This document shows positions 5,824 through 12,158 of a DNA stretch of 12,158 nt, in pieces. Origin of the DNA: Sphingomonas sanxanigenens (GTDB taxonomy: Bacteria > Pseudomonadota > Alphaproteobacteria > Sphingomonadales > Sphingomonadaceae); contig QFNN01000091.1 in NCBI GenBank assembly GCA_003240855.1, positions 1 through 12,158 of the forward strand. The letters are read 5' to 3'. Each line of letters opens with the position of its first letter. Positions within the stretch are counted from its first letter, which is position 1. The notes under the pieces are model-generated. The model worked only from the letters and a program-made list of their open reading frames with translations. It was not told the DNA's origin and ran no database searches. The position numbers and the translations under genes were made by a program.

Positions 5824-7319
5824 GCGCAGCGTTGGGCAGCGGAACCGCCCGGCGCGTTCCGCTACCGACCAAGCTCGCTTACGGCTTCGGCGCCATCGCC
5901 TATGGCATCAAGGACAATGGCTTTCAGGTTTTCCTGCTGCTGTTCTACAATCAGGTCGTAGGGTTGCCCGCCGATACGGTGGGCCTCGCTATCATGGCGG
6001 CCCTGTTCGTCGACGCCTTCGTCGATCCGGCGATCGGCGTGCTCAGCGACCGGACGCACAGCCGCTGGGGCCGCCGCCATCCTTGGCTTTACGCGTCAGC
6101 GATTCCGATCGCGCTCAGTTGGGTGCTGCTCTGGAACCCGCCTTCGCCCGACACGATGCCGACGGTAGTCTATCTCTTTCTGATCGCGATCCTCGTCCGC
6201 ACTGCCATTTCGACCAACGAAGTGCCGTCGGTCGCGATGGTGCCCGAACTGACGCGCGACTATCACGAGCGCACCGCCGTCATCCGCTATCGCTATCTGC
6301 TCGGCTGGGCGGGCGGGCTCGTCATGCTGATGCTCGCCTATGGCTGGCTGCTCGCACCGCCGCACGGCGCGCCGACAGGCCCGCTGGCGCCTGCCGGCTA
6401 TCGGCATTTCGCGCTGCTGGGCGCGGTCATCATGTTCGTCAGCGTCATCGGTTCGGCGCTCGGTACGCATCGCCGCATGGCGCATACGCCGCAGACGCGT
6501 ATCCACGAAGCGACGCTGCGCGAAACGTTTCGCGGCATCGCGCATGCGCTTGGCAACCGCGCTTTTCTGATCCTGATGGCCGCCGGCATCTTCGCCTATG
6601 TGAACCAGGGCATCAGCTTTGCGATGAGCAATTATCTGCTGAGCTTCGTATGGCGCTTCAAGCCTGGCGACTTCCTTACTTACGCCGTCGTGTTGTTCGC
6701 GGGGGTGTTCGCCGCCTTCTTCATCGTGACGCCGATCGCCCATGCGCTGGGCAAGAAAGGCGCAGCGGCGCTGCTGTCGGTCGTGTCGTCGTTCTTTGCG
6801 ACAATCCCCTATTGGGCGCGGCTGGCCGGCGTTTTCCCCCGGCCCGGCGACGCCGCGATGCTGCCCGTCTTTTTCCTCTGCGTCGGGTTGGCGACGGGCT
6901 TCGGCGTCTGCATCATGATGCTCGGCGGATCGATGATGGCCGACGTCGTCGAGGCGTCGGAGGAAAGAACGGGGCGGCGCGACGAAGGATTGTTCTACGC
7001 TGGATTCCTGTTCATGCAGAAATGCACGTCAGGGCTTGGCATCTTCGGCGCGAGCCTCATCATCGCCTTCGCCGGATTGCCTGCCCAGGCCGTGGCGGGG
7101 CAGGTGGCGGAGGATATTCTCGATCGCGTGATGATCGGTTTTGCCGGGGCGACGATCGTCATCGGCTGCGTCTCGGCGCTGATTTTCACGCGCTTCCCCT
7201 TCGGTCGCGCCGAACATGAGGCGCGACTTGCCAAGCTTGCCGTAGCGGCAAGCGACAACGTCCCCGAAAAAGGCGGCAATCCGCAGATTTCGGGGCTGGT
7301 CGACTCGGATTTGGGCTGA
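5820..7319 (+). CDS. GPH-family (MelB-like) cation symporter, MFS superfamily
   Basis: This 499-aa polytopic inner-membrane protein has about 12 hydrophobic segments. The helix II motif DAFVDPAIGVLSDRTHSR begins at residue 65. D65 and D69 match the DxxxDP pair that forms the cation site of MelB (D55 and D59), followed by the family DRT-x-S-R-x-G-R loop. A second family signature, GGSMMADVVEASEERTGRRDEGLFYAG, follows in the second half, with the bundle continuing after it. The family imports glycosides, pentosides or hexuronides with H+ or Na+. In catabolic operons like this one, members probably carry other polar organic substrates, so sugar specificity should not be assumed. The ATGA overlap with the SDR couples their translation. 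The last 40 residues are a hydrophilic cytoplasmic tail. Confidence 0.9.
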   Translation: MSAALGSGTARRVPLPTKLAYGFGAIAYGIKDNGFQVFLLLFYNQVVGLPADTVGLAIMAALFVDAFVDPAIGVLSDRTHSRWGRRHPWLYASAIPIALSWVLLWNPPSPDTMPTVVYLFLIAILVRTAISTNEVPSVAMVPELTRDYHERTAVIRYRYLLGWAGGLVMLMLAYGWLLAPPHGAPTGPLAPAGYRHFALLGAVIMFVSVIGSALGTHRRMAHTPQTRIHEATLRETFRGIAHALGNRAFLILMAAGIFAYVNQGISFAMSNYLLSFVWRFKPGDFLTYAVVLFAGVFAAFFIVTPIAHALGKKGAAALLSVVSSFFATIPYWARLAGVFPRPGDAAMLPVFFLCVGLATGFGVCIMMLGGSMMADVVEASEERTGRRDEGLFYAGFLFMQKCTSGLGIFGASLIIAFAGLPAQAVAGQVAEDILDRVMIGFAGATIVIGCVSALIFTRFPFGRAEHEARLAKLAVAASDNVPEKGGNPQISGLVDSDLG

Positions 7320-7341
7320 CAAAAGGCCCGCAAACTAAAGC

Positions 7342-7348
7342 AGGAGAG
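7342..7348 (+). promoter_or_regulatory. Ribosome binding site supporting a GTG start
   Basis: AGGAGAG ends 4 nt before the GTG at 7353. Its placement decides the start of the downstream dehydrogenase, which has no ATG in frame near its conserved N-terminus. Confidence 0.65.
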
Positions 7349-7352
7349 TGTC

Positions 7353-8630
7353 GTGGACTTTACCCTCACCGACCGTGAAACACATTGGCGCGACCGCGTC
7401 CGCGACTTCATCGAACAGCATGTCCGTCCGCGCGAGCAGGATTATCACGATCAGCAGGCCGAGGGCGGACGCTGGAAAGTGCTTCCCGTCATCGAAGAGG
7501 AAAAGGTCCGCGCCAAGGCCGCCGGCGTCTGGAATCTTTTCATGCCGCCCGGCTCGGGTCATGCCCCGGTTGACGACACGTTCGAGTTTGAAGGGCCCGG
7601 CCTTTCCAACCTCGAATATGCGCTGTGCGCCGAGGAAATGGGGCGCATCGGCTGGGCGTCGGAAGTGTTCAACTGCTCCGCGCCCGATACCGGCAACATG
7701 GAAGTGCTGCTGCGTTACGGCACGCGCGCGCAGAAGGACGAATGGCTGAAGCCGCTGATGAACGGCGAGATGCGTTCGGCCTTCCTGATGACCGAGCCGG
7801 GCGTCGCTTCGTCCGACGCGACCAATATCGAGACGCGCATCGATCGCGACGGCGACTATTATGTGCTCAACGGCCGCAAATGGTGGTCCTCGGGCGCGGG
7901 CGATCCGCGCTGCAAGATCGCGGTCGTCATGGGCAAGACCAATTTCGAGGCGCAGCGCCACGCCCAGCAGTCGATGGTGCTCATGCCACTCGACGCGCCG
8001 GGCGTCACCATCCTGCGCCACCTGCCCGTCTTTGGCTATGACGATGCGCCGCACGGCCACATGGAAATCGAGCTTAAGGATGTCCGCATCCCGGTCGACA
8101 ACATGCTGTTGGGCGAAGGCCGTGGGTTCGAGATTGCGCAGGGCCGGCTCGGGCCGGGCCGCATCCACCACTGCATGCGCACGATCGGCGCCGCCGAGGA
8201 AGCAATCGACAAGATGGCGAAGCGCCTTCTGTCGCGCGTCGCTTTCGGCAAGGCTGTCGCCGAACACAGCATCTGGGAACAGCGCGTCGCCGAGGCCCGC
8301 ATCGATATCGAGATGTGCCGCCTCCTCTGCCTCAAGGCCGCCGATATGATGGACAAGGCCGGCAACAAGGCCGCCCAGGCTGAAATCGCGATGATCAAGG
8401 TCGCCGCGCCGCGCATGGCTCTCCGCGTGATCGACGACGCGATCCAGGCGCATGGCGGCGCAGGCGTCAGCGAAGATTTCGGGCTTGCCCGGTCCTATGC
8501 CGGCATCCGCACGCTGCGCCTCGCCGACGGTCCCGACGAAGTCCACAATCGCGCCATCGCGCGGCTCGAGTTCGGCAAGCATGGAGGACGCGAGGCGATC
8601 GCCGCCGCAAAGGCAGGACTGGTCAAGTGA
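7353..8630 (+). CDS. ACAD10/11-like acyl-CoA dehydrogenase (LvaC-type), Asp in catalytic position
   Basis: This 425-aa protein belongs to the larger ACAD10/11 branch of acyl-CoA dehydrogenases. Markers are FLMTEPGVASSDATNI (144-159), the WWSSGAGDPRC segment (178-187) and GPGRIHHCMR (267-276). The C-terminal LRLADGPDEVH places Asp392 where ordinary enzymes have the EGT catalytic Glu. In animals this domain is fused to a kinase domain. In Pseudomonas putida the separate LvaC works with kinase LvaA to convert 4-hydroxyacyl-CoA through a phosphorylated intermediate to an enoyl- or 3-hydroxyacyl-CoA. The APH kinase gene lies two genes downstream, which supports the same chemistry here, but ordinary acyl-CoA dehydrogenation is also possible. 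The gene starts with GTG and its stop overlaps the alcohol dehydrogenase start (GTGA). Confidence 0.92.
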   Translation: MDFTLTDRETHWRDRVRDFIEQHVRPREQDYHDQQAEGGRWKVLPVIEEEKVRAKAAGVWNLFMPPGSGHAPVDDTFEFEGPGLSNLEYALCAEEMGRIGWASEVFNCSAPDTGNMEVLLRYGTRAQKDEWLKPLMNGEMRSAFLMTEPGVASSDATNIETRIDRDGDYYVLNGRKWWSSGAGDPRCKIAVVMGKTNFEAQRHAQQSMVLMPLDAPGVTILRHLPVFGYDDAPHGHMEIELKDVRIPVDNMLLGEGRGFEIAQGRLGPGRIHHCMRTIGAAEEAIDKMAKRLLSRVAFGKAVAEHSIWEQRVAEARIDIEMCRLLCLKAADMMDKAGNKAAQAEIAMIKVAAPRMALRVIDDAIQAHGGAGVSEDFGLARSYAGIRTLRLADGPDEVHNRAIARLEFGKHGGREAIAAAKAGLVK

Positions 8631-9715
8631 AGGCCGCGGTCCTCCGCACCCCGGGCCAGCCGCTGACGATCGAGGAGATCACCATAGCGTCCCCGGGGCC
8701 GCGCGAAGTCCTGATCCGCACGGCGGCGGTCGGGGTTTGCCGATCGGATCTGCATTTCGTCGACGGCGCCTATCCCCATGCCCTGCCCGCCGTTCCGGGG
8801 CATGAGGCGGCCGGCATCGTCGAAGCGGTCGGATCGGAAGTCCATACCGTCAAGCCGGGCGATGCCGTCGTTACCTGCCTCAGCGCTTATTGCGGTCATT
8901 GCGAGTTCTGCGTGACCGGCAATCTCTCGCTCTGCCTGGGTGGCGACACCCGGCGCGGTTCGGGGCAGCCGCCGCGGCTGACGCTCAGCGCGGATGGCAG
9001 CGTCGTCAATCAGATGCTCAACCTGTCGGCCTATGCCGAACAGATGCTGGTGCATGAAAATGCCTGCGTCGCCATCAACCCCGACATGCCGCTCGACCGC
9101 GCCTGCGTGATCGGTTGCGCGGTGACGACGGGGGCCGGCGCGGTGTTCCATGCGGCGGACGTTTCGCCGGGCGAGACCGTGGCGGTCGTCGGCTGCGGCG
9201 GCATCGGGCTGGCGGCGATCAATGCGGCGAAAATCGCGGGCGCCGGGCGCATCATCGCGCTCGATCCGGTGCCCGAGAAACGTGAGCTGGCGAAGAAGCT
9301 GGGTGCGACCGATGCGGTCGACGCCACCTCGCCCACCGCCGTCGCCGAAGTCGTCGAGTTGACCAAGGGCGGCGTGCATCATGCGATAGAGGCGGTCGGG
9401 CGTCCGGCGTCGGGCGATCTGGCGGTCGGCGTCCTTCGTCGCGGCGGCACCGCGACGATCCTCGGCATGATGCCGTTGACGCACAAGGTCGGGCTGTCGG
9501 CGATGGACCTGCTGTCGTCAAAGAAGCTGCAGGGCGCGCTTATGGGCGGCAACCGCTTCCCGGTCGACATCCCCCGCCTCGTCGACTTCTACATGCGCGG
9601 ACTGCTCGATCTCGACAGCATCATCGCGGAGCGTATTCCGCTCGATCAGATCAATCACGCCTTCGATCAGCTTCGCAAGGGCGACTCGACGCGCAGTGTG
9701 GTAACCTTCGGATGA
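8627..9715 (+). CDS. Zinc-dependent alcohol dehydrogenase (MDR superfamily)
   Basis: This 362-aa medium-chain alcohol dehydrogenase has catalytic zinc ligands C38 (GVCRSD), H59 (GHE) and C164 (VIGCAVTTGAG). Structural zinc ligands are C89, C92, C95 and C103 (CGHCEFC-x7-C). The Rossmann motif GCGGIG is at 189-194, followed by D213, which favours NAD. An insert of about 25 residues after the structural zinc loop is like the class III and related long-form ADHs. It should oxidise a primary or secondary alcohol, or an allylic or aryl alcohol, reversibly in the cytosol. The start is GTG, overlapping the preceding stop by 4 nt, and its own stop overlaps the next ATG by 4 nt. Being between the ACAD10/11-like and kinase genes, it likely supplies or consumes their substrate; which one is not visible. 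Confidence 0.92.
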   Translation: MKAAVLRTPGQPLTIEEITIASPGPREVLIRTAAVGVCRSDLHFVDGAYPHALPAVPGHEAAGIVEAVGSEVHTVKPGDAVVTCLSAYCGHCEFCVTGNLSLCLGGDTRRGSGQPPRLTLSADGSVVNQMLNLSAYAEQMLVHENACVAINPDMPLDRACVIGCAVTTGAGAVFHAADVSPGETVAVVGCGGIGLAAINAAKIAGAGRIIALDPVPEKRELAKKLGATDAVDATSPTAVAEVVELTKGGVHHAIEAVGRPASGDLAVGVLRRGGTATILGMMPLTHKVGLSAMDLLSSKKLQGALMGGNRFPVDIPRLVDFYMRGLLDLDSIIAERIPLDQINHAFDQLRKGDSTRSVVTFG

Positions 9716-10782
9716 ACGGACAGGCGCAGGAAACGATGACGGGCACCATCGCGGTGCCCGAAAAGGACCGGCTCGACGAAGCGCGGCTGACCACATGGAT
9801 GGCCGCGAATGTCGACGGCTTTGTGGGGCCGATCAGCCTCAGCAAGTTCAAGGGCGGCCAATCCAACCCGACCTATCGGGTCGACACTCCCAACCGATCC
9901 TATGTGCTGCGCCGCCAGCCTTTCGGGCCGCTCCTGCCCTCGGCGCATGCGGTGGACCGTGAGTTTCGCGTGATCGCGGCGCTTCATCCCACCGGCTTTC
10001 CGGTGGCGACCCCTTATGGCCTGTGCACCGACCGCGACGTGATCGGGTCGATGTTCTACGTCATGGGGCTGGCCGACGGCCGCAACCTCTGGGACGGGGC
10101 GCTGCCCGGCTGCACGCGCGAGGAGCGCACGGGCATCTATCATGCGATGATCGACACGCTCGCGCGGCTCCACAATATCGACCATGAGGCGATCGGCCTT
10201 GGCGACTATGGCAAGCCGGGCAATTATTTCGAGCGTCAGGTCGCCCGCTGGACCAAACAGTATCGCGCCTCGGAAACCGAAACGATCCTGGAAGTCGACA
10301 AGCTGATAGAGTGGCTGCCGACCACGGTGCCGGTGCAGGAGCGCGTCTCGATCGTCCATGGCGATTATCGCATCGACAATATGATTCTGGCCGCCGACGA
10401 GCCGCGCGTGATCGCCGTGCTCGACTGGGAATTGTCGACGCTCGGCGATCCGCTCGCCGATTTCTCCTATTTCCTGATGAACTGGGTGACCGAGCCGGAG
10501 GGACGGTCAGGCATTCACGGCCTCGATCTCGAAACGCTGGGCATCCCGACGATCGAGCAGGCGGTAGAACGTTATTGCACGGCCACGGGGCGCGACGGCG
10601 TCCCCGATCTCAACTGGTATTTCAGCTATAATCTCTTCCGGCTGACCGGCATCGTTCAGGGCATCAAGAAGCGCATCGTCGACGGAACCGCCAGTTCGGC
10701 GCAGGCCGAGGCGACGGCGGCGCGCGCGCCGGGTCTGGCGAAGGCCGCATGGCATTTCGCCCAGCTCGCCGGCGCAAAATAA
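9712..10782 (+). CDS. APH-like phosphotransferase family protein (LvaA / ACAD10-11 kinase-domain type)
   Basis: This 356-aa protein has the aminoglycoside-phosphotransferase (protein-kinase-like) fold. The nucleotide loop is KGGQSNPTYR (47-56), and YVLRRQP (64-70) lies at the usual ATP-anchor Lys strand. The catalytic loop is HGDYRIDN (216-223), with D218 as probable base and N223 as metal ligand. LDWELSTLGDP (237-247) has D238 as second metal ligand. This pattern is that of the kinase domain of ACAD10/11 and of LvaA, which phosphorylate the hydroxyl of 4-hydroxyacyl-CoA. It is not the pattern of antibiotic-resistance enzymes. The gene overlaps the alcohol dehydrogenase by 4 nt. An in-frame ATG at 9736 has AGGAAACG just before it and could be the true start, trimming 8 residues. 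No LvaB-like small partner gene is seen next to it. Confidence 0.9.
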   Translation: MNGQAQETMTGTIAVPEKDRLDEARLTTWMAANVDGFVGPISLSKFKGGQSNPTYRVDTPNRSYVLRRQPFGPLLPSAHAVDREFRVIAALHPTGFPVATPYGLCTDRDVIGSMFYVMGLADGRNLWDGALPGCTREERTGIYHAMIDTLARLHNIDHEAIGLGDYGKPGNYFERQVARWTKQYRASETETILEVDKLIEWLPTTVPVQERVSIVHGDYRIDNMILAADEPRVIAVLDWELSTLGDPLADFSYFLMNWVTEPEGRSGIHGLDLETLGIPTIEQAVERYCTATGRDGVPDLNWYFSYNLFRLTGIVQGIKKRIVDGTASSAQAEATAARAPGLAKAAWHFAQLAGAK

Positions 10783-10789
10783 AAGGACG

Positions 10790-10798
10790 AAGGAGAGG
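10790..10798 (+). promoter_or_regulatory. Ribosome binding site fixing the start of the DHRS4-like SDR
   Basis: AAGGAGAGG lies 7 nt before the ATG at 10806. A longer open frame from 10749 would overlap the kinase gene and add a basic, SDR-unlike extension, so 10806 is the start. Confidence 0.75.
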
Positions 10799-10805
10799 TC
10801 CGCCC

Positions 10806-11582
10806 ATGCAATTGTTCGATCTCACCGGCAAGGTGGCCGTCATCACCGGATCGTCGCGCGGCATCGGCAAGGCGATCGCCGAAGCAATGGCCGATCAGGG
10901 CGCGAAGGTGGTGATTTCCAGCCGCAAGCAGGATGCCTGCGACGCGGTCGCCGCAGAAATCAACGCCGCGCATCCGGGCGCCGCAATCGCGGTCGCCGCC
11001 AATATATCGGACAAGGCAGGGCTGCAGCATCTGGTCGATGAGGCGCGCCGCGCCTTCGGCCAGATCGACATCCTCGTCTGCAATGCCGCGTCCAATCCTT
11101 ATTATGGACCGATGGCGGGCATCGCCGACGATCAGTTCCACAAGATTCTCGACAACAACATCGTCGCCAATCACTGGCTGATCTCGATGGTCGCCCCTGA
11201 GATGCGCGCGCGGCGCGACGGCGCAATCATAATCATCTCCTCGATCGGCGGGATCAAGGGGTCGACCGTCCTCGGCGCCTATTGCATCTCCAAGGCCGCC
11301 GACATGCAGCTCGCGCGCAATCTGGCCGACGAGTTCGGGCCGGACGGCGTGCGCGTCAACTGCATCGCGCCGGGGCTGATCCGCACCGATTTCGCCAAAG
11401 CGCTCTGGGAAGATCCGGAAACGCTCAAGCGTTCCACGCACAATGCGCCGCTGAAGCGCATCGGCGAACCGCATGAGATTGCGGGCGCCGCCGTGTTCCT
11501 CGCTTCGCCCGCCGGCAGCTTCATGACCGGACAGACGATGGTGATCGACGGCGGCGCGACCAGCACGGGAGGATATTCATGA
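10806..11582 (+). CDS. SDR family oxidoreductase, DHRS4-like, NADP-type
   Basis: This 258-aa classical SDR has TGSSRGIG at 14-21 and R40 (SSRK) after the second strand, favouring NADP(H). CNAAS (92-96) stands in place of NNAG, and N118 is kept. The catalytic Ser is in ISSIGG near 145-146, with Y159 and K163 (YCISK). NPYYGP after the CNAAS motif and LIRTDFAKALWEDPE after the PG motif match the DHRS4/carbonyl-reductase type as I remember it. The protein likely reduces or oxidises a ketone or alcohol of the pathway substrate. It begins 23 nt after the kinase gene, and its stop overlaps the next SDR start by 4 nt (ATGA). No mitochondrial or membrane signals are present. Confidence 0.91.
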   Translation: MQLFDLTGKVAVITGSSRGIGKAIAEAMADQGAKVVISSRKQDACDAVAAEINAAHPGAAIAVAANISDKAGLQHLVDEARRAFGQIDILVCNAASNPYYGPMAGIADDQFHKILDNNIVANHWLISMVAPEMRARRDGAIIIISSIGGIKGSTVLGAYCISKAADMQLARNLADEFGPDGVRVNCIAPGLIRTDFAKALWEDPETLKRSTHNAPLKRIGEPHEIAGAAVFLASPAGSFMTGQTMVIDGGATSTGGYS

Positions 11583-12158
11583 AGCTTGAAGGCAAGATCG
11601 CGATCATCACCGGCGCGGGATCGGGCATCGGCCGCGCCACCGCACAGCGTTTCGCGCAGGAAGGCGCGCGCCTCGTCATCGGCGACATGAGCGAGGGCGT
11701 GTTTGAAACCGCCAGCTCCATCGGCGACGCCGCGATCGCAATGCAAATGGACGCCGGCAACGAAGCCGATGTCGAGAAGCTGGTCGCGACCGCCGTCGAT
11801 CGTTTTGGCGGGCTCGACATCGCCTATGCCAATGCCGGCATCTCGGGCGGGCTGACCGGCATCCTCGATCATACGGTCGAGCAATGGGAGACGATCCTTC
11901 GCGTCAACCTGATCGGCCCCTTCCTGGTCATCAAGCATGCCGCGCCGGTGATGATGAAGGCGGGCAAGGGATCGATCATCTGCACTGCCAGCGTCGCGGG
12001 TATCCGATCGGGCGCGGGCTGCCCCGCCTATTCGGCTTCAAAGGCCGGCGTCATCAATCTCATCAAGACCTCTGCGCAGCAGATGTCGGGCACCGGCGTG
12101 CGCGTCAACGCGATCTGTCCCGGGCTGATCCAGACCGGCATGACCCAGCGCGCCTTCG
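11579..12158 (+). CDS. SDR family oxidoreductase, NAD-type, truncated by the window end
   Basis: The reading frame stays open to the last base, giving 193 residues of an expected 250 or so. It has TGAGSGIG (11-18) and D36, favouring NAD(H). ANAG (84-87) stands for NNAG, with N110, S138, and Y151 and K155 (YSASK) complete. The PG motif after the catalytic region is present; the substrate-binding loop and the C-terminal DGG are outside the window. GGGAGGA lies 5 nt before the ATG, within the end of the previous gene. Two adjacent SDRs with opposite cofactor preference (NADP then NAD) suggest steps on different carbonyl or hydroxyl groups, or one reductive and one oxidative step. The operon evidently continues past the window. 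Confidence 0.9.
   Translation, partial: MKLEGKIAIITGAGSGIGRATAQRFAQEGARLVIGDMSEGVFETASSIGDAAIAMQMDAGNEADVEKLVATAVDRFGGLDIAYANAGISGGLTGILDHTVEQWETILRVNLIGPFLVIKHAAPVMMKAGKGSIICTASVAGIRSGAGCPAYSASKAGVINLIKTSAQQMSGTGVRVNAICPGLIQTGMTQRAF

Noticed and set aside
5792..7219. 475-aa plus-strand frame overlapping the transporter
   Set aside because: It is Arg/His-rich and low-complexity, a frame-shifted reading of the clearly coding symporter gene.
7335..8582. Long 415-aa open frame on the minus strand
   Set aside because: It is antisense to the ACAD10/11-like gene, has no family motifs and lacks a credible start context. Long antisense frames are expected in GC-rich DNA.
9712..10782. Aminoglycoside resistance phosphotransferase
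   Set aside because: The motifs and the catabolic operon context match the ACAD10/11 and LvaA kinase branch, not resistance enzymes.

Overview
This is a GC-rich window from an alphaproteobacterium, most likely a sphingomonad (Sphingopyxis, Sphingobium or Novosphingobium type). That assignment is inferred from codon use, dense ATGA/GTGA-coupled operons, and a catabolic gene set rich in SDRs, acyl-CoA dehydrogenases and a GPH-type transporter. No rRNA, tRNA, CRISPR array, insertion sequence or phage gene was seen, and no gene-free stretch exceeds about 130 bases.

Region 1 (45-1937, minus strand): a compact three-gene cassette. It has a 49-residue acidic-to-hydrophobic small ORF (1788-1937), an unrecognised 296-aa protein with HEAT-like helices at its C-terminus (887-1777), and a 284-aa cupin-like protein with an HDH metal-site motif (45-899). 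The two larger proteins look like divergent paralogues, and only one keeps the candidate metal ligands. The small ORF just upstream makes this a candidate peptide-modification (RiPP-like) system. It is the least explained part of the window.

Region 2 (1938-2065): a divergent control region with a 16-bp palindrome and a 9-bp-stem hairpin that buries the start codon of the first plus-strand gene.

Region 3 (2066-2892, plus): two coupled hotdog-fold thioesterase-like genes with different active-site sequences. They converge with region 4, leaving only 7 nt.

Region 4 (2900-4848, minus): an acyl-CoA dehydrogenase followed by a RhlG-like SDR, 17 nt apart. A divergent promoter region at 4849-4989 carries a second dyad (TTGACG-N4-CGTCAA) and a plausible sigma70 promoter.

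Region 5 (4990-12158, plus): one long operon of SDR, GPH/MFS symporter, ACAD10/11-like acyl-CoA dehydrogenase, zinc alcohol dehydrogenase, APH-like phosphotransferase, DHRS4-like SDR, and a second classical SDR cut by the window end. Most junctions overlap by 4 nt. The APH kinase and the ACAD10/11-like dehydrogenase correspond to the two halves of the fused animal ACAD11 and to the LvaA/LvaC pair of Pseudomonas levulinate catabolism. The operon may therefore take up a compound, oxidise its alcohol and keto groups, and remove a hydroxyl from its CoA ester by phosphorylation and elimination before beta-oxidation. The substrate is not evident, and no acyl-CoA ligase, hydratase, thiolase or regulator gene lies inside the window.
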